DNA of 64,000 nucleotides from JAHEJA01 sp965656445. GTDB lineage: Bacteria; Pseudomonadota; Alphaproteobacteria; Rhodobacterales; Rhodobacteraceae. A model generated the notes under the pieces. That model had not been told where the DNA came from. It made no database searches and saw nothing but the letters and a program-made list of their open reading frames with translations. Positions 53,452 to 62,178 of this stretch are shown piece after piece. The stretch lies in assembly GCA_965656445.1 (NCBI GenBank), contig CBFHKO010000001.1, positions 62,001 to 126,000 on the forward strand. The letters run 5' to 3'. Position numbers and translations under genes: made by a program. Position 1 is the first letter of the stretch, and every line of letters begins with the position of its first letter.

Positions 53452-53476
53452 CGTTGAAATCATTAGTATTTCAGCG
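53452..53476. other. Hairpin behind the mini-ORF
   Basis: CGTTGAAAT / ATTTCAGCG, 9 bp with one G-T pair and a 7-base loop. It overlaps the stop codon of the minus-strand hypothetical gene. No T-tract. Confidence 0.45.
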
Positions 53477-54092
53477 CAATCAGCTTTGTATCCAAGTTTA
53501 CCCATCTTTGCTTGAGGTCCTCAAGGGATTCGTGCTCTGGCCGGACGTGGCGATGTAGCCCAAGATGCGGATATTCATATTCCAAATCCGCCAGCAATTC
53601 ACGTCCACTCATTAACGCATCCAGTGAACTACGTCGTATAACGTCAACGGCAAAAAATCGTCCATCATCACTCAGCGTTTGAAAGCTTGGATAATTCAGC
53701 CCCTCGACTTGGACCCGAATTTTTTCCAATTGTCCGTAAAACAACACTATTTTCGCCATCAGGTGGTCTGAAATCACCCAGAGATCGGCGATAAGGTTGT
53801 TATAATAGGCCGTATGACGTGCATCCGTCACGTGAGGAATAAGATTGCGGTTCGCTTTAATCGCGCGGCGCAACTTGCGAGTTGGCGGGCTTTGATCCAG
53901 AAACACTTCCATATCTGATGTGTTGAAATCAATCTCCGCATAGAGCGCACGAATAAGATTGTTTTTCTCACGTTCACTGTCGCGCTGCTTGCGACGATCT
54001 TCGAAAAAGCGTTGTCCGATCCACACCAAAAACGCCAAGCTCGGCCCCAAAAACGCAATGATTAATCGAATATCTAATTCCCAAGCGGTCAT
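53463..54092 (-). CDS. Membrane-anchored hypothetical protein
   Basis: 209 residues from ATG 54092 (MTAWELDIRLIIAFLGP). One N-terminal membrane helix (about 7-27) is followed directly by a strongly charged coiled-coil-like stretch (RFFEDRRKQRDSEREKNNLIRALYAEI) and a helical cytoplasmic domain with no motif I recognise. Proteins of this form turn up as lone genes in accessory positions. It lies between dnaB and alr, convergent with the mini-ORF. Function unknown. Confidence 0.65.
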   Translation of the reverse strand: MTAWELDIRLIIAFLGPSLAFLVWIGQRFFEDRRKQRDSEREKNNLIRALYAEIDFNTSDMEVFLDQSPPTRKLRRAIKANRNLIPHVTDARHTAYYNNLIADLWVISDHLMAKIVLFYGQLEKIRVQVEGLNYPSFQTLSDDGRFFAVDVIRRSSLDALMSGRELLADLEYEYPHLGLHRHVRPEHESLEDLKQRWVNLDTKLIALKY

Positions 54093-54209
54093 AAAATAGC
54101 ATCCTAATCCCAATTACCTAAACTTTAGTCAACTTGCGGGCATCTGCCAAGCATAAGGATTTAGGTTCTTTCTTCTTGACCTTCTCTACCTGATGCACAA
54201 GAAAACCAT

Positions 54210-55244
54210 ATGAGCACAGCAACACTTACAATTGATCTAATGGCCCTTCGCGCCAACTGGCGGGCGTTGAAATCGATGTCAACCGCAGAAACCGGCGCAG
54301 TCGTCAAAGCGAATGGATATGGATTAAGCAGCGAACTTGTGGCCACCGCCCTTTACAAAGAGGGCGTGCGCACCTTTTTCGTGGCCGCCGCAGAAGAAGG
54401 TGTTGCGGTTCGAAATGCCGTTGGACCTGATCCCATTATTTACGTCTTTTCAGGCCATATGCATGGGGATACCCCCCTATTACAGGATCACGCTTTAAGC
54501 CCGCTTTTGAACTCTGTTGATCAACTGATAATGCATGCGGAAAGCCTGCCTGATCACCCTTTTGGTATTCAGCTTGATACGGGTATGAACCGCCTCGGCA
54601 TGGAAGCGCCCGAATGGTTTGCTGTCAAAGACTTGGTTCTCAAGATGTCCCCGACATTGATTATGTCCCACCTCGCTTGTGCCGATGATCCAGAACATCC
54701 AATGAACCGCAAGCAGCTTAATGAGTTCAAGAGATTAACGGATGGTCTCAATATTCCGCGATCTTTGGCGGCAACGGGTGGGATATTGCTTGGGCCTGAT
54801 TACCATTTTGATATGACACGTCCGGGGATCGGCCTTTATGGTGGTGCACCCTATACACAAGCCCGTAGCGTCGTTGCCCTTGATGTTCCAATCATTCAAA
54901 TTCGAGAAATCGACAAAGGGGAAACCGTTGGGTATTCCAATACTTGGACCGCCCCGACGCCACGTCGTATTGCCACAATTGCAGCCGGCTATGCCGATGG
55001 TTTGATCCGCGCGATGGGCCCAAATATTCGCGCCTATTCTGGCGATGCTGGCTGTCCCTTTGTGGGGCGTATTTCCATGGACATGATTGGAGTGGATGTA
55101 ACCTTGCTAGATCATACGCCCAAAAAGCTAAGCTTGCTCAACAGGCACCAAGGTGTCGACACTTTGGCAACAGCTGCAGGGACAATTGGCTATGAAATCC
55201 TCACCTCCCTTGGAGCCAGATATAACAGGCGGTACATAGAGTAA
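54210..55244 (+). CDS. alr: Alanine racemase
   Basis: PLP enzyme making D-alanine for peptidoglycan. The 344 residues show the PLP lysine (Lys33 in VVKANGYGL), QLDTGMNRLGME, TRPGIGLYGG and the catalytic tyrosine region IATIAAGYADGLIRA, then GRISMDMIGVDVT near the end. It is slightly short of the usual 355-370 but complete. Its stop shares a base with the mlaE start (TAATG). Confidence 0.95.
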   Translation: MSTATLTIDLMALRANWRALKSMSTAETGAVVKANGYGLSSELVATALYKEGVRTFFVAAAEEGVAVRNAVGPDPIIYVFSGHMHGDTPLLQDHALSPLLNSVDQLIMHAESLPDHPFGIQLDTGMNRLGMEAPEWFAVKDLVLKMSPTLIMSHLACADDPEHPMNRKQLNEFKRLTDGLNIPRSLAATGGILLGPDYHFDMTRPGIGLYGGAPYTQARSVVALDVPIIQIREIDKGETVGYSNTWTAPTPRRIATIAAGYADGLIRAMGPNIRAYSGDAGCPFVGRISMDMIGVDVTLLDHTPKKLSLLNRHQGVDTLATAAGTIGYEILTSLGARYNRRYIE

Positions 55245-56026
55245 TGATGTTTATTGGGATGCTTGCTTCATTGGGTCGCTTCGTTCTGTCAGCTCTGGCA
55301 GGCGTTGGGCGTATTTCGATATTCGCCTTTAACACAGTCAAACATCTGTTTTCGCCCCCCTTTTATGGCAAAGAGCTCTTTGCCGCTTTGATCCAAATCG
55401 GGTGGCTCTCTTTGCCTGTGGTTGGATTAACAGCCTTTTTCACGGGCGGAGCGTTGGCCTTGCAAATCTATGCGGGTGGTGCGCGGTTCAATGCAGAATC
55501 CGTTGTTCCCTCAATCGTAGCCATTGGTATGGCGCGCGAATTGGGTCCGGTCTTGGGCGGATTGATGGTTGCGGCGCGGGTGTCCAGTTCGATCGCCGCT
55601 GAAATAGGTACTATGAAGGTGACCGAACAGATCGATGCCCTCGTGACGCTGTCGACCAATCCGATGAAATACCTCACCCTGCCCCGCGTTTTGGCCGCGA
55701 CCTTGGCTGTGCCAATTCTGGTTGCCGTTGGCGATGCGATTGGCATCATGGGTGGCTTTATCGTCGGAACGGAACGACTGGGCTTTAATGCGGCGGCTTA
55801 CCTCAAAAACACTGTCGATTTCCTTACCATCGCAGATATCACGAGCGGCATGATCAAAGGGGCTGTCTTTGGATTTATCGTAGCCTTGATGGGTTGTTAT
55901 TTCGGCATGAACTCTGGGCGCGGTGCCCAAGGTGTGGGGCGTGCCACAAAATCGGCCGTTGTCACATCAAGCGTGATGATCCTAGCGGCCAATTACATTC
56001 TAACAGAGGCCTTCTTTAGCGCATGA
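55244..56026 (+). CDS. mlaE: MlaE-family ABC permease
   Basis: 260-residue inner-membrane permease of phospholipid (or other lipid) ABC transporters. The family core is GMARELGPVLGGLMVAARVSSSIAAEIGTMKVTEQIDAL, with about five helices and PRVLAATLAVPILVAVGDAIG. It is coupled to alr upstream (TAATG) and to the ATPase downstream (ATGA). No mlaD-type substrate-binding gene follows in this window, so the partner must be encoded elsewhere. Confidence 0.9.
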   Translation: MMFIGMLASLGRFVLSALAGVGRISIFAFNTVKHLFSPPFYGKELFAALIQIGWLSLPVVGLTAFFTGGALALQIYAGGARFNAESVVPSIVAIGMARELGPVLGGLMVAARVSSSIAAEIGTMKVTEQIDALVTLSTNPMKYLTLPRVLAATLAVPILVAVGDAIGIMGGFIVGTERLGFNAAAYLKNTVDFLTIADITSGMIKGAVFGFIVALMGCYFGMNSGRGAQGVGRATKSAVVTSSVMILAANYILTEAFFSA

Positions 56027-56769
56027 TCACACTGTCCTCTGTTCATAAATCCTTTGGTCCGATTGATGTGTTACGCGGTGTCGATTTGTCGATTGAGCGT
56101 GGGAAATCCATGGTTATCATTGGCGGGTCTGGAACGGGTAAATCCGTCTGCCTCAAATGTGTGCTTGGCTTGATCAAACCCGATCAAGGGCTCATCACTG
56201 TTGATGGTCAAGATGTCCAGACCGCCGAACGCGAAGCCTTCTTGGCCCGTTTTGGGATGTTGTTCCAAGGGGGCGCCTTGTTTGACAGCCTTCCTGTTTG
56301 GCAAAACGTGGCCTTTCGCCTGATGCGCGGATCGCTCAAACGCCCCAAAGACGAAGCACGCGAGATTGCGATTGAAAAACTTCGCCGTGTTGGATTGAAA
56401 CCCGAGGTCGCGGACAAGTTTCCAGCCGAACTTTCAGGTGGCATGCAAAAACGTGTGGGGCTTGCGCGCGCTATAGCTGCCGATCCTGAGATCATCTTTT
56501 TTGATGAACCCACAACGGGATTGGACCCAATTATGTCTGGGGTTATCAATGACTTGATCCGCGAAATTGTTGTGGAAATGGGCGCAACAGCGATGACCAT
56601 TACCCATGATATGACATCTGTGCGCGCCATTGCCGATGATATTGCCATGTTGCATGATGGGGTTATCCAATGGACAGGACCCGTGGCAGACATGGATCAC
56701 TCAGGTGATCCTTATCTCGACCAGTTCATTCACGGTCGCGCAGATGGTCCAATCGAAGCCGTAAGATAA
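56023..56769 (+). CDS. mlaF: MlaF-family ABC ATPase
   Basis: 248-residue ATPase partner of the MlaE permease. Walker A is IIGGSGTGKSVCLKC, the Q-loop lies in GMLFQGGALFDSLPVWQN, the signature is LSGGMQKRVGLARAIA, Walker B is IIFFDEPTTGLDPI and the switch histidine is in TITHDMTSV. The phenotype of the E. coli counterpart is loss of outer-membrane lipid asymmetry. The stop shares a base with the next start. Confidence 0.93.
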   Translation: MITLSSVHKSFGPIDVLRGVDLSIERGKSMVIIGGSGTGKSVCLKCVLGLIKPDQGLITVDGQDVQTAEREAFLARFGMLFQGGALFDSLPVWQNVAFRLMRGSLKRPKDEAREIAIEKLRRVGLKPEVADKFPAELSGGMQKRVGLARAIAADPEIIFFDEPTTGLDPIMSGVINDLIREIVVEMGATAMTITHDMTSVRAIADDIAMLHDGVIQWTGPVADMDHSGDPYLDQFIHGRADGPIEAVR

Positions 56770-57158
56770 TGGAATCCCTGTTCCGCCCCCCACCCGAAGT
56801 TGTTGCTTTTCTGATTTTGCAGAAGTTTATCTATCTTCAGGCCATGGTGGTTTTGGCCTGCGTTCAAATGGCGATCACCTATCCCAAGAACCGCAAATTT
56901 GCCGCTCTAAGCTTAGTTTTTGCTTTGATCGGTCTCTTTTGTCTGTTTGGACCCGCGGCCCTAGGGCTGTATTCTGGGCCTATTCCTATATATGCATCCT
57001 ATGTATCCCTTAGCATGGCAGGGTTGTTGCCGCATTTGCTTAGCTCGGCTGCCTTTCTCTATTCTGGGTCACACTGGTCCAATTACGGCAGCTGGTTAGA
57101 CAGACTGCATCTGCTCTTGCTAGGCGTGCTAATCGCTCTGTTTCTTTGGTCTTTGTGA
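56769..57158 (+). CDS. Small membrane protein of the alr-mla operon
   Basis: 129 residues with about four hydrophobic helices (LILQKFIYLQAMVVLACVQ; LSLVFALIGLFCLFGPAAL; SLSMAGLLPHLLSSAAFLY; LHLLLLGVLIALFLW). No family that I recognise. It is tightly coupled to mlaF (TAATG), which suggests a role with the transporter, but similar proteins need not be part of it. radA follows after 92 bases. Confidence 0.7.
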   Translation: MESLFRPPPEVVAFLILQKFIYLQAMVVLACVQMAITYPKNRKFAALSLVFALIGLFCLFGPAALGLYSGPIPIYASYVSLSMAGLLPHLLSSAAFLYSGSHWSNYGSWLDRLHLLLLGVLIALFLWSL

Positions 57159-57250
57159 TCCTCTAAGTGCTTAGGGGAATTTATGTCCCTAAACAACAAA
57201 CTCACCTTTAAACACTTGCGAGGAACGGCACAGTTTGGCACTAGGGGTGT

Positions 57251-58615
57251 ATGGCTAAAACGAAATCATTCTCGTGTAATTCCTGCGGCAACGTCACCAC
57301 CAAATGGGCTGGTCGCTGCGAAGCCTGTGGCGAATGGAATACAATCGTCGAGGATGCAGGAATTTCCAAAGGACCAACAAAGGGATCCATTGGGGCCAAA
57401 CGTGGGTCCCAAATCATCCTCACCGACCTTGCCACCCAAGAAGCGCCACCCCCGCGTACAAAATGCGGAATTACCGAATTAGATCGGGTTCTTGGTGGAG
57501 GTCTGGTTGCCTCATCCGCGCTTTTGGTTGGGGGTGATCCAGGAATTGGGAAATCCACATTATTGCTTCAGGCGGCGGCGGAATTTGCCCGTTCTGGATT
57601 GAAAACCTTTTATATCACCGGCGAAGAGGCCAATGCACAAGTGCGCATGCGGGCCCAACGTTTGGGATTGGCCGATGCCCCCGTTAAATTGGCCGCCGAA
57701 ACAAATTTACGCGATATCCTGACCACATTGGATGCGGAAAAACCTGATCTTGTGATTATCGACTCGATCCAAACTATGTGGGCCGATACTGTCGAAAGCG
57801 CACCGGGAAGCGTATCACAAGTGCGCGCTGCCGCCCATGAGCTGACATCTTTTGCCAAACGTAAAGGGTTTTCCGTCATTATCGTCGGACACGTGACCAA
57901 AGATGGTCAAATCGCGGGTCCTCGCGTTGTCGAACACATGGTGGATACGGTTCTCTATTTCGAAGGGGAACGCGGTCATCAATTCCGCATCCTACGCGCG
58001 GTAAAAAACCGTTTTGGTCCCGCCGATGAAATCGGTGTCTTTGAAATGACTGGCGGCGGCTTGAGCGAAGTTTTAAACCCCTCTGCGCTCTTCCTCTCTG
58101 AAAGAGGCGAGCCGAGCCCAGGATCCGTTGTCTTTGCAGGTATTGAAGGCACCCGCCCTGTCTTGGTGGAATTCCAAGCCCTCATCGCGCCCTCACCGCA
58201 TAGCCAACCGCGCCGCACCGTTGTTGGCTGGGACGGAAGCCGCCTTGCGATGATTCTCGCTGTGCTAGAAGCGCGCTGTGGAATTCCCTTCACAGGACTA
58301 GATGTGTACCTAAATGTCGCCGGTGGGTTGAAAATTAGTGAGCCCGCTGCCGATTTAGCTGTGGCTGCTGCACTTTTGTCAGCACGAGAAGACGTAAGTC
58401 TACCCAAGGACACTGTTGTTTTTGGTGAAATTAGTTTATCAGGCGCTTTGAGACCTGTATCACAGGCAGAAAATCGCTTGAAAGAAGCTCAAAAGCTTGG
58501 TTTTAGCAAAGCAATCACTCCGGCTGGGGGGAAACAGCCGGATGTGGACGGAATGGAATTGATGCAGATGTCGGAATTATTGGCATTTGTGGGGGAAATT
58601 TTTGGCGCTGGATAA
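57251..58615 (+). CDS. radA: DNA repair protein RadA
   Basis: RecA-like ATPase and branch-migration helicase of recombination. The 454 residues begin with a four-cysteine zinc finger (Cys9, Cys12, Cys23, Cys26), then the ATPase with Walker A GGDPGIGKSTLLLQA, Walker B LVIIDSIQTMW, and the RadA-specific VKNRFGPADEIGVFEM. The C-terminal Lon-protease-like domain (from about 290) contains GLDVYLNVAGGLKISEPAADLAV. Complete and of normal length. Confidence 0.95.
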   Translation: MAKTKSFSCNSCGNVTTKWAGRCEACGEWNTIVEDAGISKGPTKGSIGAKRGSQIILTDLATQEAPPPRTKCGITELDRVLGGGLVASSALLVGGDPGIGKSTLLLQAAAEFARSGLKTFYITGEEANAQVRMRAQRLGLADAPVKLAAETNLRDILTTLDAEKPDLVIIDSIQTMWADTVESAPGSVSQVRAAAHELTSFAKRKGFSVIIVGHVTKDGQIAGPRVVEHMVDTVLYFEGERGHQFRILRAVKNRFGPADEIGVFEMTGGGLSEVLNPSALFLSERGEPSPGSVVFAGIEGTRPVLVEFQALIAPSPHSQPRRTVVGWDGSRLAMILAVLEARCGIPFTGLDVYLNVAGGLKISEPAADLAVAAALLSAREDVSLPKDTVVFGEISLSGALRPVSQAENRLKEAQKLGFSKAITPAGGKQPDVDGMELMQMSELLAFVGEIFGAG

Positions 58616-58642
58616 GGGCGCAAATAAGGGGATGCCTTGGGT

Positions 58643-59194
58643 ATGGAAGGTTTTAACATTGTAGATGGTGGCGTGTTGGTTGTGGTGGTGCTGTCTGCGC
58701 TATTGGCATACGGACGCGGTTTGGTTCGAGAAGTTATGGCAATTGCAGGCTGGGTTGGCGCCGCCTTTATGGCATTCATTTTTGCCCCACAGGTTATGCC
58801 CTTAATTAAAGAAGTTCCCGTTCTCGGGCCCATTTTGTCCGACAGTTGCGAGCTTGCTATAATCGCGTCTTTTGCGGCTGTTTTTGCGGTATCGCTGGTG
58901 ATTGTGTCCTTCTTCACCCCTCTTTTATCTTCATTGATAAACAAATCCGCCCTTGGCAAAATTGATCAAGGTTTGGGATTTGTCTTTGGCGTGTTGCGCG
59001 GAATTGCCCTCATTGCAGTGGCTTTCTTTGCTTATAAAACAGTTCTAAGCTCAGAAGCCTTTCCAATTGTGGATCAAAGCCGCTCTGCGCAGGTCTTCCA
59101 AGATATGGTAACAAGCATCGAAGAAAGCGAACCAGAGCGTTTGTTTGGCTGGATTACAGGTCAATACGAACAGCTTGTTGCAGTTTGCGAATAA
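58643..59194 (+). CDS. cvpA: CvpA family membrane protein
   Basis: 183 residues from ATG 58643 (MEGFNIVDGGVL); a TTG at 58637 is also possible. Four hydrophobic helices in the first 130 residues with the CvpA pattern LSALLAYGRGLVREVMAIAGWVGA and KIDQGLGFVFGVLRGIA. In E. coli cvpA is needed for colicin V production and stands before purF, exactly the context here. Biochemical role unknown. Confidence 0.88.
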   Translation: MEGFNIVDGGVLVVVVLSALLAYGRGLVREVMAIAGWVGAAFMAFIFAPQVMPLIKEVPVLGPILSDSCELAIIASFAAVFAVSLVIVSFFTPLLSSLINKSALGKIDQGLGFVFGVLRGIALIAVAFFAYKTVLSSEAFPIVDQSRSAQVFQDMVTSIEESEPERLFGWITGQYEQLVAVCE

Positions 59195-59218
59195 GACATT
59201 CGCTCAGAGTGAACCAAA

Positions 59219-59246
59219 GGGATGCCTCTCAGGCATCCTTTTTTTA
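59219..59246 (+). terminator. Terminator between cvpA and purF
   Basis: Stem GGATGCC / GGCATCC with a 5-base loop and a T8 tract. It stands between two genes that are often an operon, so purF needs its own promoter in the remaining 61 bases. Confidence 0.88.
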
Positions 59247-59307
59247 TTTAACGATACCAACTTGTCCGATCCTTTCGTGACATAAGCCCATTAAGCCACT
59301 AAGAGAG

Positions 59308-60810
59308 ATGAAAGAAACGCCTCAAGATTCGGAGCACTGTAATTTGTCTGCCAAACAAATGCCCCCCGCCCATCCCTTTGATGATGACAAACTAAAAGAG
59401 GAGTGCGGCGTTTTCGGCGTTATTGGCGTAAGCGATGCATCCAATTTTGTTGCTCTCGGTCTTCATGCTCTTCAACACAGAGGTCAAGAAGCCGGCGGTA
59501 TTGTGAGCTATGATCCAACGGTTGGATTTAACTCCGCGCGCCGCTTTGGCTATGTACGAGATAATTTTACGTCGCAATCGGTCATGGAAACCCTTCCTGG
59601 GCCCTTGTCTATTGGGCACGTCCGCTATTCTACAGCGGGGTCCAAAGGCGCCGCTATTCGCGATGTCCAACCCTTCTTTGGCGAATTTGCTATGGGTGGA
59701 GCGGCTATTGCGCATAACGGGAATATCACCAACGCGGACGCGCTTCGTCGTGAATTGATTGAGCGTGGGTCAATTTTTCAAAGCTCATCGGATAGCGAAT
59801 GCATCATCCACTTGATGGCCCGCTCTTTACAGAAAAATATCCCAGAACGCATGGAAGACGCGCTGCGCCGTGTTGAAGGGGCCTTTTCCGTCGTTGCCAT
59901 GACACGGACCAAGCTCATCGGTGTACGCGATCCATTGGGGGTTCGTCCTCTTGTTTTGGGCAAAGTTGCCGAAGGCTACGCACTGAGCTCCGAAACCTGT
60001 GCTTTGGATATCATCGGCGCTGAGTTTGTGCGTGAAATCGAACCAGGTGAGATGGTTGTGATCACAGATCAGGGCGTCGAAAGCCATTTCCCGTTCCGCC
60101 CGCAAAATTCGCGGTTCTGCATTTTCGAACATGTCTATTTCTCGCGTCCTGATAGCATTATCGGGGGACGCTCGGTGTACGAAACACGCCGTCAAATTGG
60201 TGTCGAACTCGCCAAAGAAAGCCCTGTTGACGCTGATTTGGTTTGTGCTGTGCCTGATAGCGGCACGCCTGCGGCCATTGGCTTTTCTCAGGAATCTGGG
60301 ATCCCCTTTGCAATGGGGATTATTCGGAACCAATATATGGGTCGCACGTTTATCGAGCCGACCGAACAAATCCGTAATATGGGTGTGCGACTTAAATTAA
60401 ACGTGAATCGGGCGTTAATTAAAGGGAAGCGCATTATATTAGTGGATGACTCCGTGGTTCGAGGCACAACATCACGCAAGATTAAGGAAATGATTTTGGA
60501 CGCAGGCGCGGCCGAAGTTCACTTCCGTATTGCCTCTCCTCCCACTGCATGGCCTTGTTTTTATGGCGTTGACACACCTCAACGTGAAAAACTTTTGGCT
60601 GCCACAATGACCGAAGAAGAAATGCGCGCACATTTGGCTGTTGATAGCCTCAAGTTCATTTCGCTCGACGGCCTTTATCGTGCTGCTGGCGAAGCAGAGG
60701 GCCGCAAGGCCTCTTGTCCGCAGTATTGTGATGCATGTTTCTCAGGGGAATACCCTGTCGCGCCATCTGATATGATTGCCAAGGGGTTCACGGTTAAGGC
60801 CGCTGAATGA
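59308..60810 (+). CDS. purF: Amidophosphoribosyltransferase
   Basis: First step of purine synthesis: PRPP plus glutamine to phosphoribosylamine. The 500 residues have the catalytic cysteine in KLKEECGVFGVIG (Cys33, after a propeptide-like stretch), the glutaminase motif HALQHRGQEAGGI and GHVRYSTAG. The PRPP-binding loop is IILVDDSVVRGTTS. C-terminal cysteines in CPQYCDACFSG could contribute to an Fe-S cluster as in Bacillus-type PurF. ATG 59308 has AAGAGAG upstream; a second ATG (59359) has none. Confidence 0.95.
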   Translation: MKETPQDSEHCNLSAKQMPPAHPFDDDKLKEECGVFGVIGVSDASNFVALGLHALQHRGQEAGGIVSYDPTVGFNSARRFGYVRDNFTSQSVMETLPGPLSIGHVRYSTAGSKGAAIRDVQPFFGEFAMGGAAIAHNGNITNADALRRELIERGSIFQSSSDSECIIHLMARSLQKNIPERMEDALRRVEGAFSVVAMTRTKLIGVRDPLGVRPLVLGKVAEGYALSSETCALDIIGAEFVREIEPGEMVVITDQGVESHFPFRPQNSRFCIFEHVYFSRPDSIIGGRSVYETRRQIGVELAKESPVDADLVCAVPDSGTPAAIGFSQESGIPFAMGIIRNQYMGRTFIEPTEQIRNMGVRLKLNVNRALIKGKRIILVDDSVVRGTTSRKIKEMILDAGAAEVHFRIASPPTAWPCFYGVDTPQREKLLAATMTEEEMRAHLAVDSLKFISLDGLYRAAGEAEGRKASCPQYCDACFSGEYPVAPSDMIAKGFTVKAAE

Positions 60811-61439
60811 CATGGTTTAACAGCCTCCCTTCTTTCCTGAGCGCCACTGCTCCCCTTCCTCAAAAAGACTATATCCCGACGCGCGATCCGCGTTGGGATT
60901 TGGTCTGTCATGGTGTTTGCCCCTGTTGTGATACGCCTATCCTTGATCTTCTCAGCTTTGCCTATACATCGCCGACGCATTGGGCGGGGTCTATGGAGGC
61001 CTTTGGCAATTCATTTTTCGCAACCTCACTGAGTGATATCCTCTGCGATGATTTTTGCCGAATAGCCCAAGACACCTATATCCGCGCCATCTTATGCTTG
61101 CCCCTTGAAGGAAGCGAAAGCCCATTGATTATTGGCGTTTGGGTTCATTTAGACGGGGAATATTTAGAACGCTATCACGCAAGTTTCGGCAGCACGACCC
61201 AAGCCAGCATCGGCCCGCTCTATGGTACGCTTGCCAATGACATAGGCGGAAACGCCTATCCTTTGCCCGTTATCTTGCATCCCCAAAATGACTGCCAACG
61301 CCCATTGGTGCAAATTGCCTTCGAAGATCATCCTCTTTATGTGGCGCAATTGGATGGATTAACGATTGATCAATTCACCACACTTCTCGAAGGATATGGA
61401 CATCATTTGCCTGAGGCGATGCAAATTCAATCAGATTGA
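60807..61439 (+). CDS. DUF2199 family protein
   Basis: 210 residues. The domain opens with a CxxC pair, CHGVCPCCDTPIL, and shows ATSLSDILCDD and the later LEGSESPLIIGVWVHLDGE and HPQNDCQRPLVQIAFEDHPL typical of DUF2199. The cysteines suggest metal binding. Function unknown. It overlaps the purF stop by 4 bases and so is translated with it. Confidence 0.8.
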   Translation: MTWFNSLPSFLSATAPLPQKDYIPTRDPRWDLVCHGVCPCCDTPILDLLSFAYTSPTHWAGSMEAFGNSFFATSLSDILCDDFCRIAQDTYIRAILCLPLEGSESPLIIGVWVHLDGEYLERYHASFGSTTQASIGPLYGTLANDIGGNAYPLPVILHPQNDCQRPLVQIAFEDHPLYVAQLDGLTIDQFTTLLEGYGHHLPEAMQIQSD

Positions 61440-61478
61440 CCACTTGACGATTTGTCGAAAACCGATCATCTGAACCCT

Positions 61479-62123
61479 ATGACTGATAAAATTGCTCTTA
61501 TTACTGGTGCTTCTCGTGGATTGGGCGCTGCCTTGGCAGAGGCTTTGTGTGACACGCATCATATCGTTGCCGTTGCACGCACAACTGGTGCCTTGGAAGA
61601 CCTGGATGACCGGATCAAAGCCAAAGGTGGTCAAGCAACCCTTGCCCCTATGGATATCACGAACAAGGACGCGATGGCACAACTCTGTCGGTCAATTTAT
61701 GATCGTTGGGGTGAGATTGACATTTGGGCGCACACAGCCGTGCATGCGGCCCCATTAATGCCAGCCTCCACATTAGATGCAAAAGATTGGGAAAAATCAG
61801 TTGCCTTAAATGTGACGGCAACAGGATATCTCATTCCCTTTGTCGCGCCTTTGCTTGGGGACAGCGGTCAGGCGGTCTTTTTTGATGACACGCATATGTC
61901 TTCCAAATATTTCGGAGCCTATGGTGCGAGCAAAGCTGCACAAATCGCCCTTGCTCAAAGTTGGGCTGCAGAAAGCCAAAACGTCGGACCCAAGGTGCAT
62001 ATTGTGACACCCGCGGCGATGCCGACCGCAACACGCGCACGCTTTCATCCCGGTGAGGATCGCGCGACACTTGCCACGCCCCAAGACGAAGCGGCGAAAA
62101 TTCTGGCTCAATTGCGCGGATAA
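61479..62123 (+). CDS. Atypical short-chain dehydrogenase/reductase
   Basis: 214 residues from ATG 61479 (TTG 61452 also possible; neither has a clear ribosome site). The cofactor motif TGASRGLGAAL and the YGASKAA tyrosine/lysine pair are present. The usual NNAG is AHTA, and the catalytic serine normally 13 residues before the tyrosine is missing: the region reads AVFFDDTHMSSKYFGAYG. The set of changes suggests a family that binds NAD(P) but reacts differently or serves as a sensor. Substrate unknown. Confidence 0.82.
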   Translation: MTDKIALITGASRGLGAALAEALCDTHHIVAVARTTGALEDLDDRIKAKGGQATLAPMDITNKDAMAQLCRSIYDRWGEIDIWAHTAVHAAPLMPASTLDAKDWEKSVALNVTATGYLIPFVAPLLGDSGQAVFFDDTHMSSKYFGAYGASKAAQIALAQSWAAESQNVGPKVHIVTPAAMPTATRARFHPGEDRATLATPQDEAAKILAQLRG

Positions 62124-62178
62124 CATCTGTTTACTTGCCCCATGGCCTTTGCTTGTCTATTGAAGAGAAAAGGCAACA

